DNA of 25,995 nucleotides from Tissierellales bacterium (GTDB lineage: Bacteria; Bacillota; Clostridia; Tissierellales; JASKZW01). Each line of letters begins with the position of its first letter. The first letter of the stretch is position 1. The notes under the pieces were generated by a model, which saw only the letters and a list, made by a program, of their open reading frames with translations, was not told the DNA's origin and made no database searches. Shown one piece after another: positions 14,074-21,202 of the stretch. The translations under genes and the position numbers were made by a program. The DNA is taken from contig JASLIL010000087.1 in NCBI GenBank assembly GCA_030152145.1, forward strand, positions 1-25,995, read 5' to 3'.

Positions 14074-15701
14074 AATTTAAATACCCCCTAGGACAAGACA
14101 ATAGCTTAAACGGAATAAGCCTAAGGGTAGACAGTGGAGAATTTGTCAGCATATGTGGAAAATCTGGCTCTGGAAAATCCAGCCTCATAAGACAATTAAA
14201 GCCATCTCTAGCACCCTTCGGCCAAAGAAGTGGAGAGATTCTCTACAAGGGCAGGCCTATAGATAGCCTAGAAGACAGGCAGGAGGTTTCAGAAATTGGC
14301 TATGTTCTTCAAAATCCAGACAATCAGCTGGTAACTGACAAGGTCTGGCATGAACTAGCCTTTGGTCTTGAAAGTCTAGGCTATGACTCAAAAACCATCA
14401 AGCTAAGAGTAGCCGAAATGGCCAGCTACTTCGGCATCCAAGACCTATTCGACCTAGATGTAAAGGACCTATCAGGAGGGCAAAAACAGATAATAAATCT
14501 AGCAGCAGTAATGGCCATGCAGCCAGAAGTTCTAATCCTAGATGAGCCAACATCACAACTAGATCCAATAGCGGCCACAGACTTTATAGCCACCCTTAAA
14601 AAGATAAATGATGACCTAGGCACAACAATAATCCTAACAGAACACAGGCTAGAAGAAATAATACCCCTATCAGACAGGCTAATAGTACTGGACCAAGGTC
14701 AGCTAATTATAGATGACAGCCCGGAAAAAGTAGGTCAGGTACTAGGCCAAAAAGATCACCCAATCTTTAAGTCCATGACCTCTGCCATGCAAATAGGTTG
14801 GGGCTTAGAATTTGAAAAAATGCCCATAACCGTAAATCAGGGAAGAAAGTTAGTGGAAAGTCTGGCTGAAAAAAAGCCAGTAAAACAACTGGAAATAGGG
14901 AAAGAAGAAGTAGGGGAAGAAAATATAATCCTAGTGGACAATGTATGGTTCAAGTATAAAAGAAAGGAAAAAAACATACTAGAAGACTTCTCCCTATCTG
15001 TAAAAAAAGGAGAATTTCTTTCCATACTAGGAGGAAATGGTACAGGTAAATCCACCAGCCTTAAACTTATGGCAGGCCTAGTAAAACCCTATAGAGGCAG
15101 GGTTTTATTAGGAGGTAGGGACCTAGATAAAATAGACTATATGGAAAGATACAGCAACAATCTAGGAGTTCTACCCCAGGACCCCCAAAGTCTCTTCCTA
15201 AAATCCAGGGTCTGGGATGATCTTTATGAAATAGTCAAAACCCGAAGTATAAAGGAGAGCTTAAAGAAGGAAAAGGTAGAGGAAGTTTTAAAACTAGTAG
15301 AGCTAGAAGGCCTAAGGGACAGCCATCCCTACGACCTAAGTGGAGGGGAACAGCAAAGGCTGGCCTTTGGCAAGATCCTCCTACTGGATCCAGAAATCCT
15401 TCTTCTAGACGAGCCAACCAAGGGAATGGACAACTACTACAAGGATAAATTTGCAGCCATACTAAAGAGACTAAAGGCAAGAGGCAGGACAATAGTCCTA
15501 GTATCCCATGACATAGAATTCTGTGCTCAGCATTCAGACCGCTGTGCCATGATTTTTAATGGACAGGTAATAACCGAAAAGCCCACCAGGGAATTTTTCA
15601 AGGGCAACAGCTTCTATACAACAGCAGCCAATAGAATAGCCAGAAACATAGATAAAAAAGCCATAACTGTAGAGGATGTGATAAGCCTATGGAAAAGCTA
15701 G
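14046..15701 (+). CDS. ecfA: ECF transporter double ATPase (fused EcfA-EcfA')
   Basis: This 551-residue cytoplasmic protein contains two ABC ATPase domains. Domain 1 has Walker A 'GKSGSGKSS' (~38-46), signature 'LSGGQKQ' (~142) and Walker B 'LILDEPTSQLD' (~163). Domain 2 has Walker A 'GGNGTGKST' (~330), 'LSGGEQQR' (~432) and 'LLLDEPTKGMD' (~452). Fusion replaces the separate EcfA and EcfA' subunits of many Firmicutes. The start at 14046 is chosen over an in-frame ATG at 14004 because it has an AGGAGGAAT ribosome site and begins with the canonical 'YRVSDLKFKYP' strand. It overlaps EcfT at the front and the S component by 13 bases at the end. Confidence 0.94.
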   Translation: MEIYRVSDLKFKYPLGQDNSLNGISLRVDSGEFVSICGKSGSGKSSLIRQLKPSLAPFGQRSGEILYKGRPIDSLEDRQEVSEIGYVLQNPDNQLVTDKVWHELAFGLESLGYDSKTIKLRVAEMASYFGIQDLFDLDVKDLSGGQKQIINLAAVMAMQPEVLILDEPTSQLDPIAATDFIATLKKINDDLGTTIILTEHRLEEIIPLSDRLIVLDQGQLIIDDSPEKVGQVLGQKDHPIFKSMTSAMQIGWGLEFEKMPITVNQGRKLVESLAEKKPVKQLEIGKEEVGEENIILVDNVWFKYKRKEKNILEDFSLSVKKGEFLSILGGNGTGKSTSLKLMAGLVKPYRGRVLLGGRDLDKIDYMERYSNNLGVLPQDPQSLFLKSRVWDDLYEIVKTRSIKESLKKEKVEEVLKLVELEGLRDSHPYDLSGGEQQRLAFGKILLLDPEILLLDEPTKGMDNYYKDKFAAILKRLKARGRTIVLVSHDIEFCAQHSDRCAMIFNGQVITEKPTREFFKGNSFYTTAANRIARNIDKKAITVEDVISLWKS

Positions 15702-16408
15702 AACAAAAGAAGAAAAAAAGACTAAGACTATCAATAATAATGATACTCCTAGTCATACCCCTAACCATTCTATTTGGGGTCTATTTTCTAGATAACAGGA
15801 AATACTACTTTATATCTCTATTAATAGTAATTTACACCAGCCTACCTTTTATTATGATTTTTGAAAGAAGAAGTCCTCAGGCTAGAGAACTAGTCCTAAT
15901 AGCCTCCCTAACAGCCCTAGCAGTAGCAGGTAGGGGAGCTTTTTACTTTCTTCCCCAGTTCAAACCTGTAATAGCAATAGTAATAATAACAGGAGTAAGC
16001 CTAGGTGCTGAATCAGGTTTTCTGGTAGGGTCTATGACAGGCTTTGTATCAAACTTTCTCTTTGGCCAAGGCCCCTGGACTCCCTGGCAAATGTTTGGTT
16101 TTGGCATAATAGGTTTTTTAGCCGGTCTTCTCTACAAGCAGGGAATCTTAAAAAAAACCAGGCGCTCCCTCTGTATCTACGGTAGCCTAAGCACCTTTTT
16201 TATCTACGGACCAATAGTAGACCTAGGATCTGTCCTAATATTTATGGATGAGATAAACCTAAAGGCCATAAGAGCCTCCCTTATATCTGGTCTACCCTTT
16301 AACCTTATTCACTCCCTATCCAGTCTGGTCTTTCTCTACATCCTATCAGTTCCTATGATAGAGAAAATAGAGAGAATTAAGCTAAAATATGGTCTAATTC
16401 ATGGATAA
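15689..16408 (+). CDS. cbrT: ECF transporter substrate-binding S component, CbrT-like (probable cobalamin)
   Basis: This 239-residue membrane protein has six or so helices. The segment 'AGRGAFYFLPQFKPVIAIVI' and the later 'FGQGPWTPWQMFGFGIIGFL' resemble S components of the CbrT group, the ECF-type cobalamin transporter described in Lactobacillus. A further helix pair ends 'GLPFNLIHSLSSLVF'. A preceding extension (~1-65) has two extra hydrophobic stretches. It binds substrate from outside and topples with EcfT. It overlaps the ATPase gene by 13 bases and is the last gene of the operon. Cobalamin is inferred from the sequence group, the transcobalamin-like neighbours and the nearby B12 riboswitch; cobinamide or another corrinoid is possible. 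Confidence 0.8.
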   Translation: MEKLEQKKKKRLRLSIIMILLVIPLTILFGVYFLDNRKYYFISLLIVIYTSLPFIMIFERRSPQARELVLIASLTALAVAGRGAFYFLPQFKPVIAIVIITGVSLGAESGFLVGSMTGFVSNFLFGQGPWTPWQMFGFGIIGFLAGLLYKQGILKKTRRSLCIYGSLSTFFIYGPIVDLGSVLIFMDEINLKAIRASLISGLPFNLIHSLSSLVFLYILSVPMIEKIERIKLKYGLIHG

Positions 16409-16428
16409 TTCTAGAAAGTTGGACAATA

Positions 16429-16457
16429 TTGACACTGGCAGTCATTAGATATAGAAT
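16429..16457 (+). promoter_or_regulatory. Consensus sigma-A promoter for mrp
   Basis: Perfect TTGACA (16429-16434), a 17-bp spacer, then TAGAAT (16452-16457). This is the best promoter in the window. It begins a new unit 21 bp after the S-component gene; no terminator is visible between them. Confidence 0.85.
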
Positions 16458-16497
16458 AAGGTTAATAAACTATTAAAATCAGAAAGAAGGTAATAAG

Positions 16498-17322
16498 ATG
16501 GCAGATTGTAATAGTTGTTCATTAAATGGAAGTTGTGGAACAGACAAAAAGGCTTCCTGTGGAATTAAGAACAACCCTAAAAACAAGGTAAAAAATGTAA
16601 TAGGAGTCTTAAGTGGTAAAGGTGGAGTAGGAAAATCCACAGTATCCGTTATGTTGGCAAAGGAACTTAAGAAAAAAGGATATAAGGTAGGTATAATGGA
16701 CGCAGACATAACAGGACCAAGTATACCTAGACTTTTAAGAATAGAAGATAAACATGCCACAGCAACAAAGGAAGAAATCTTCCCAGTAGAAACAGAAGAT
16801 GGCATAAAAGTAATGAGCCTTAATCTACTATTAAAGGATGAAAATCAACCAGCCATATGGCGTGGACCAATTCTAGCAGGTATAGTAGAGCAATTCTGGA
16901 AGGATGTTATCTGGGGAGACTTGGACTATCTACTAATTGATATGCCACCAGGAACAGGAGATGTAGCCCTAACAGTAATGCAATCCATACCAGTATCAGG
17001 TGTAGTAATGGTATCCTTAGCACAAGACCTAGTATCCATGATAGTAGCCAAGGCCATAAACATGGTAAATCAGCTAAACATTCCAGTTCTAGGACTAGTT
17101 CAAAACATGAGCTATGTAGAATGTCCAGACTGCAAGAAGAAGATAAAGATCTTTGAATCAGACAATATGGACAGCTTCCTAGAGGAAAACAAGCTAGAAC
17201 TACTAGGAGAGCTACCTATGAATAAGGACATAGCAAGTATAGCCATATCAGATGAAATGGACAGCCATCTAGAAGAGGAATTCTCTAAAATAGCTGATAG
17301 GGTAATAGAAAAGGTTAACTAA
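16498..17322 (+). CDS. mrp: Mrp/ApbC/NBP35-family Fe-S cluster carrier ATPase
   Basis: This 274-residue cytoplasmic P-loop protein carries or inserts 4Fe-4S clusters. The deviant Walker A 'GKGGVGKST' is at 40-48, with 'MDADITGPSIPRLL' and 'YLLIDMPPGTGDVALT' as the A' and switch II motifs. The conserved bridging pair C209-P-D-C212 binds the dimer cluster. An N-terminal extension has Cys4, Cys7, Cys13 and Cys21 (C-x2-C-x5-C core), reminiscent of the NBP35 N-terminal cluster site and absent from short ApbC proteins. The start has an AGAAGG site. It has its own strong promoter and is followed 37 bp later by bofA. Together with the IscU-like gene it forms an Fe-S maintenance set. Confidence 0.93.
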   Translation: MADCNSCSLNGSCGTDKKASCGIKNNPKNKVKNVIGVLSGKGGVGKSTVSVMLAKELKKKGYKVGIMDADITGPSIPRLLRIEDKHATATKEEIFPVETEDGIKVMSLNLLLKDENQPAIWRGPILAGIVEQFWKDVIWGDLDYLLIDMPPGTGDVALTVMQSIPVSGVVMVSLAQDLVSMIVAKAINMVNQLNIPVLGLVQNMSYVECPDCKKKIKIFESDNMDSFLEENKLELLGELPMNKDIASIAISDEMDSHLEEEFSKIADRVIEKVN

Positions 17323-17327
17323 GGACA

Positions 17328-17353
17328 ACCTCCTTCAGTTAATCATAGGAGGT
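17328..17353 (+). promoter_or_regulatory. Hairpin that hides the bofA ribosome-binding site
   Basis: ACCTCCT (17328-17334) is exactly complementary to AGGAGGT (17347-17353), the Shine-Dalgarno of bofA, across a 12-nt loop. In the mRNA the site would be closed unless opened by ribosomes finishing mrp (stop at 17322) or by another factor. Confidence 0.55.
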
Positions 17354-17359
17354 ATCTAT

Positions 17360-17614
17360 ATGATAACAAGCTTTATAGCATTTATGATGGGCATATTTAT
17401 GCTCTACCTTCTAGGAGTCCTACTGGTAGTACCAGTAAAGATAGTTTTCAAGCTAATGAAAAACGCCCTAGTAGGAGGAGTAACCCTACTTCTATTTAAT
17501 CTGTTTGGGGGCATAATAGGACTAAACCTAGCAATAACCCCAGTAGCATCCATAGTAGTAGGATTTTTAGGAGTACCAGGAGTTATACTTTTGCTTTTAT
17601 TCCAGAGTCTTTAG
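17360..17614 (+). CDS. bofA: BofA-like pro-sigma-K processing inhibitor
   Basis: This is an 84-residue, almost wholly hydrophobic protein with two or three membrane segments. The pattern 'LKNALVGGVTLLLFNLFGG' (as K-N-A-L-V-G-G), 'NLAITPVASIVVGFLGVPG' and the end 'VILLLLF' are the BofA family core. In Bacillus BofA holds the SpoIVFB protease inactive until late sporulation; in clostridia the gene often persists where the role is less clear. It suggests, but does not prove, a spore-former. It is read from the mrp transcript as far as I can see, with its ribosome site in a hairpin. The length is normal for the family. Confidence 0.85.
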   Translation: MITSFIAFMMGIFMLYLLGVLLVVPVKIVFKLMKNALVGGVTLLLFNLFGGIIGLNLAITPVASIVVGFLGVPGVILLLLFQSL

Positions 17615-17619
17615 TTTAT

Positions 17620-17648
17620 TTGCAAATGCTATACATTTCTGATATAAC
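17620..17648 (+). promoter_or_regulatory. Promoter for rplY
   Basis: TTGCAA (17620-17625), a 17-bp spacer, then TATAAC (17643-17648). A second TATAAT (17690-17695) nearer the gene has no good -35. The 80-base leader is AT-rich without clear structure. Confidence 0.6.
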
Positions 17649-17727
17649 TAATGTATATGTGTATATGGATTATATGCTTCCAAAATATATATAATGTGCA
17701 CTATAAATTTGGTAAGGAGGAAAGATC

Positions 17728-18372
17728 ATGGCAAGAATCAAGCTAGAAGTAGAACCTAGAGAAGGTGTAGGTAAAAATAAAGTTAACAAACTTAGAAGAC
17801 TTGACATCATCCCTGGAGTAGTCTATGGAAATAATGAGGAAACAAGATCAATTCAAGTTACTACAAGAGATTTCGACAAGGTTTATAGAGAAGCAGGAGA
17901 AACCACTCTTATTGATCTAACTTTAGGTGAAGAAACAGGTGTTGTGCTGATAAAGGACGTGCAAAAACATCCATTTAAAAATGAATACCTTCACATTGAC
18001 TTCCAACAACTAAGTATGGATGAAACAGTTAAGGTAACAGTACCTATAGTACTTGTAGGTGAGGAAAATGTAGACAAGGAACCAGCGACAGTAATGCAAC
18101 AATTAGACGAAATAGAGGTGGAATGTCTACCACTAGATATACCTCAAACATTGGAAATAGATGTATCTGACATTGACTTTGACACACCTAAGTTTATCTC
18201 AGACCTAAGTATATTTGCAGACGACAAGTTCGTAGTAGCTAGAGAAGCTGAAGACGTTGTAGCAAGCTTAGTTCTTCCAGATGAAGAACCAAGCGATGAC
18301 GAATTAGAAGAAGCGGCAGATCTAGAAGCAGCAGATGTACCAGTAGTTGGTGAGGAAGAAGAGGAAGAATAG
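17728..18372 (+). CDS. rplY: Large-subunit ribosomal protein L25 with TL5/CTC extension
   Basis: This 214-residue protein binds 5S rRNA. The N-terminal L25 domain (about 1-92) reads 'GKNKVNKLRRLDIIPGVVYG' and ends 'KHPFKNEYLHIDFQQL'. The C-terminal TL5 beta domain (about 95-185) is typical of general-stress protein CTC, and the tail is highly acidic ('GEEEEEE'). In Bacillus ctc is stress-induced. The start has a strong AAGGAGGAAAG site. It is a single-gene unit with its own promoter and a terminator pair behind it. No pth gene follows, although ctc-pth is a frequent order in Firmicutes. Confidence 0.95.
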   Translation: MARIKLEVEPREGVGKNKVNKLRRLDIIPGVVYGNNEETRSIQVTTRDFDKVYREAGETTLIDLTLGEETGVVLIKDVQKHPFKNEYLHIDFQQLSMDETVKVTVPIVLVGEENVDKEPATVMQQLDEIEVECLPLDIPQTLEIDVSDIDFDTPKFISDLSIFADDKFVVAREAEDVVASLVLPDEEPSDDELEEAADLEAADVPVVGEEEEEE

Positions 18373-18396
18373 AAAAATATACTCATATAATGTGGG

Positions 18397-18423
18397 CACA
18401 GGTAAATTTTTTACCTGTGTTTT
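18397..18423 (+). terminator. rplY terminator
   Basis: CACAGGTAA (18397-18405) pairs with TTACCTGTG (18411-18419), extendable by A-T pairs in the loop, followed by TTTT. Confidence 0.85.
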
Positions 18424-18429
18424 CTATTT

Positions 18430-18462
18430 TAAGGAGAGATTGGAAAATCCCTCCTTATTTTT
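18430..18462 (+). terminator. Second hairpin with T-run behind rplY
   Basis: TAAGGAG/CTCCTTA (18430-18436 with 18451-18457) plus inner GATT/AATC around a GGAA tetraloop, one mismatch, then ATTTTT. It forms a tandem back-up terminator seven bases after the first. Confidence 0.7.
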
Positions 18463-18537
18463 ATGCCAATTTTAAGGAACTATAGGCTTAAGATATAGAC
18501 CAAGTCCAGGCTATAAATATAATCAATTAGATAAAGT

Positions 18538-18567
18538 CTTACAATATTATATAATCTCAATTGTAAG
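18538..18567 (+). promoter_or_regulatory. Promoter with overlapping 8-bp dyad operator for the corrinoid methyltransferase operon
   Basis: A perfect TATAAT (18550-18555) sits between the arms of an exact inverted repeat, CTTACAAT (18538-18545) and ATTGTAAG (18560-18567), 14 bp apart. The right arm spans the expected start point; the -35 region is weak. This geometry suggests binding of a dimeric regulator across the core promoter. The regulator is unknown. Confidence 0.65.
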
Positions 18568-18577
18568 GGGGATAAAT

Positions 18578-19444
18578 ATGACAAAAATTCACATAGTTTC
18601 AGGCTTCCTAGGTTCAGGGAAAACCACCCTAATAAAGAAGCTTTTAGAAAAACTAGAAGGGAAAACTGTAATATTGGAAAATGAGTTTGGAGAAGTAGCC
18701 ATAGATGGAGATCTTTTAAGGCCTCAAGGTCATGCATTAGTAGAGTTATCTAAGGGCTGTATCTGTTGTAGTCTAAAAGGAGATTTTGAGGAAAGTCTAG
18801 TAGAAATTCTAGAAAAATACAAGCCAGACCATATAGTAGTAGAACCAACAGGCATTGGTCTACTAAGCGACATACTAGAAGTCTTAAAATCAAAAAGACT
18901 AGAAGACTTAGAGCTAATGTCGCCTATAACAGTAGTAGATCCAGCAGAATACTTAATATATCTAAATAACTTTGGCAACTTCTTTCAAGATCAAATAGAA
19001 AATGCTGGAATAGTTTACCTAAGCAAGTTAGAACTATTGGAAAAAGAAGATCTAGAAGAAGCCTTGAAAAGTATAAGAAGTTTAAATCCAAGGGCAGACC
19101 TAGTACTGGGAAATCAGAACCTAAGTCTCCTAGGAGAAAAACCCTATGATAATAAGTCCATAAAGTATATATCTCTAGACCAAGATCAGTCACTGGAAAG
19201 CCTAGGTCTAGAAAACCTAAGGGACTTTAAAAAGGAAGACCTTAAGAAAGTCTTAGAAAGCCTAATAAAGGAGGAAGAAATCCTAAGAATAAAGGGCTTT
19301 TTAAAACTTGAAGGACAAAACTATAAAGTTAACTACACAAAAACAAGCTCTGAACTAACCCCTACAAGAAATAAAGTAGAAGCTAAGCTTTCTATAATAG
19401 GAAGTAATCTAAACAAGGAAAAACTGGTAAGTGTTTTTAATTAG
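18578..19444 (+). CDS. COG0523 (CobW/ZNG1-like) metallochaperone GTPase
   Basis: This 288-residue G3E GTPase has Walker A 'GFLGSGKTT' (9-17), switch 'ENEFGEVAIDG' (34-44), and the intact metal motif 'GCICCSL' with Cys61, Cys63 and Cys64. A 'VEPTGIG' switch II, 'SKLE' guanine motif and a C-terminal CobW domain (from ~210) follow. ZNG1/YjiA-type members move zinc to client enzymes using GTP. It is the first gene of an operon whose next members are a corrinoid protein (10 bp on) and MtaA-like methyltransferases, which are zinc enzymes. I therefore infer a chaperone role for their zinc site; a cobalt/corrinoid role is the alternative. The ribosome site is GGGGG, 7 bases upstream. Confidence 0.88.
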   Translation: MTKIHIVSGFLGSGKTTLIKKLLEKLEGKTVILENEFGEVAIDGDLLRPQGHALVELSKGCICCSLKGDFEESLVEILEKYKPDHIVVEPTGIGLLSDILEVLKSKRLEDLELMSPITVVDPAEYLIYLNNFGNFFQDQIENAGIVYLSKLELLEKEDLEEALKSIRSLNPRADLVLGNQNLSLLGEKPYDNKSIKYISLDQDQSLESLGLENLRDFKKEDLKKVLESLIKEEEILRIKGFLKLEGQNYKVNYTKTSSELTPTRNKVEAKLSIIGSNLNKEKLVSVFN

Positions 19445-19454
19445 GAGGTATAGT

Positions 19455-20117
19455 ATGAAAAAAGAAGATTTGTTTGAGGAAATATCAGAGGCAGTAGTAG
19501 AAATGGAAGATGAAGAAGTAGTCCATTTATGTCAAAAAAGCTTAGATCTGGGTATAGCAGCCCATGAAACCATAAATAAGGGGCTAGTAAATGGAATGGA
19601 CAGGGTAGGCAAGCTCTACGAAGAGGGCGAATACTTCCTACCAGAAGTCCTAATCTGTTCAGACACCCTAAATGAAGGACTGGACCTTCTAAGAGACCAT
19701 GTAGAAGTAGAAGGACTGGAAGATCCAGTAAAAATAATCATAGGAGTAGTAGAAGGAGACACCCATGACATAGGCAAGAATCTAGTAAAAATAATGATGG
19801 AATCAGCAGGCTTTGAAGTTCACGACCTAGGCAGAGATGTAGCTTTAGAAGAATTTGTAGACAAGGCAGAAGAAATAGAAGCAGATATAATCTGTATGTC
19901 CACCCTTATGACTACCACCATGCCAGGCATGAAAAGGGTAATAGATATTCTAGAAGAAAGAAATATAAGGGACAAGTACAGAGTAATGATAGGTGGAGGT
20001 CCAATATCTCAAAAATTCGCCGATGAAATAGGAGCTGACGACTACACTGTAGATGCCACAGAAGCAGTTAAAAGAATTAAGACTCTAGTAAAAGAAAAGC
20101 AAGTTCAAATTGCCTAG
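19455..20117 (+). CDS. Methyltransferase corrinoid protein (MtaC/MtvC-like)
   Basis: This 220-residue cytoplasmic protein carries the methyl group on a corrinoid cobalt. A helical cap domain (about 1-90; 'GLVNGMDRVGKLYEEGEYFL' then 'PEVLICSDTLNEGL') precedes a Rossmann B12 domain. The base-off/His-on motif 'GDTHDIGKNLV' supplies His104 as the lower axial ligand. 'SXL' and 'GG' equivalents are 'CMSTLMTTTMPGM' and 'MIGGGPIS'. The start at 19455 follows AGGAGGT and a domain-typical N-terminus; an in-frame ATG at 19431 lies inside the previous gene and lacks a site. It is flanked by the GTPase (10 bp) and methyltransferases (9 bp). Confidence 0.94.
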   Translation: MKKEDLFEEISEAVVEMEDEEVVHLCQKSLDLGIAAHETINKGLVNGMDRVGKLYEEGEYFLPEVLICSDTLNEGLDLLRDHVEVEGLEDPVKIIIGVVEGDTHDIGKNLVKIMMESAGFEVHDLGRDVALEEFVDKAEEIEADIICMSTLMTTTMPGMKRVIDILEERNIRDKYRVMIGGGPISQKFADEIGADDYTVDATEAVKRIKTLVKEKQVQIA

Positions 20118-20126
20118 GAGGAAAAG

Positions 20127-21191
20127 ATGAAAGATCAAATGACACCAATAGAAAGAATGACAGCCTATTTTAAGGGACAAGATGTAGACAGGCAACCCTG
20201 TTCCCCTAAAATGGGAGAAACCATGTGCACTATAATAGGAGCCAGCCCAAGAGAATATTACTTCTCAGCAGAAAAAATGGCCCAGACAGAAATAGCTCTA
20301 TACCAGGAACTAAAACATGATAGCCTCAGTATATCAGCCACTCTAAGAGGAGTAGCTGAGGCCATGGGCAGTAAGATAAAATACTTTGAAGACAGCATAC
20401 CCATAGTGGAAAGGCCAGCCATAAGTAAAATAGAAGAAATAGACAGTCTAAAACCCAGCAATCCAGAAAAAGACGGCAGGCTCCCTCTAGTAATAAAGGC
20501 CTTAAAAATCCTCCAAAAGGAACTAGGCCATGAAGTAGGCATAGGAGCAGGACTGGCAGGACCCTTCACTACAGCATCAGCAGTAGTAGGAACGGAAAAT
20601 CTCCTAAAGTGGATGATCAAGTACCCAGAAAAGGTCCACACCCTTATGGAAATAATAGTAGAATCCAACAATAGATTTATAGACCAAGTAGGACAAATGG
20701 GGCTAGGAGTAGGTTTCTCAGATCCAGTAGCATCCACCAGTCTAATAAGCCTAAGCCAATACGATAAATTTGTAGCACCCTACCTAAAGATGAATGTAGA
20801 CCACTTAAAAAAGATCAATGGTAAAAAGGCCTCCATTCACATATGTGGAACTAGCAAGGACATATGGCAATCCGTTGTAAATACAGGAGTAGGCAGCTTT
20901 AGCATAGACAATGTAGAAGACCTAGAAGAAGCCAAGGAGCTAATAGGAGACAAACTAACCCTGGAAGGAAATGTACCCCCAGTAGACATAATGCAAAAGG
21001 GAACTAGGGAAGAGGTCCTAGAGGCCTGTAAGGAGTGTCTCCTAAAGGGCTATGACTCCCCAAAAGGTTACATCTTAAGCTCAGGCTGCCAAATTCCAAT
21101 GCACACTCCCCTGGAAAACATAAAGGCCATGATGGAAGCAGCAAGAAGCTACGGCAGCTGGCCCATAAATCCAGACAAACTAAAGTATTAG
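20127..21191 (+). CDS. Corrinoid-dependent methyltransferase, MtaA/UroD superfamily (copy 1)
   Basis: This 354-residue TIM-barrel enzyme belongs to the uroporphyrinogen-decarboxylase/MtaA superfamily. It starts 'TPIERMTAYFKGQDVDRQPC', and has 'GPFTTASAVVGTENLLKWM', 'GFSDPVASTSLIS', then the zinc motif H238-I-C240-G and a third ligand candidate Cys321 in 'SSGCQIPMHTP'. Such proteins transfer methyl groups between the corrinoid protein and a thiol, tetrahydrofolate or a methylated substrate. It has an extra N-terminal Cys-rich stretch ('CSPKMGETMC') compared with copy 2. Whether it acts as substrate-side (MT1, as in MtvB-type O-demethylases) or acceptor-side (MT2) cannot be read from the sequence. 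Confidence 0.9.
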   Translation: MKDQMTPIERMTAYFKGQDVDRQPCSPKMGETMCTIIGASPREYYFSAEKMAQTEIALYQELKHDSLSISATLRGVAEAMGSKIKYFEDSIPIVERPAISKIEEIDSLKPSNPEKDGRLPLVIKALKILQKELGHEVGIGAGLAGPFTTASAVVGTENLLKWMIKYPEKVHTLMEIIVESNNRFIDQVGQMGLGVGFSDPVASTSLISLSQYDKFVAPYLKMNVDHLKKINGKKASIHICGTSKDIWQSVVNTGVGSFSIDNVEDLEEAKELIGDKLTLEGNVPPVDIMQKGTREEVLEACKECLLKGYDSPKGYILSSGCQIPMHTPLENIKAMMEAARSYGSWPINPDKLKY

Positions 21192-21202
21192 GCGGTGATT
21201 AT

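Noticed and set aside
18578..19444. True CobW of aerobic cobalamin biosynthesis.
   Set aside because: No cob/cbi biosynthetic gene is in the window, the organism looks anaerobic, and the region imports corrinoid rather than making it; the GCICC motif fits the wider metallochaperone family.
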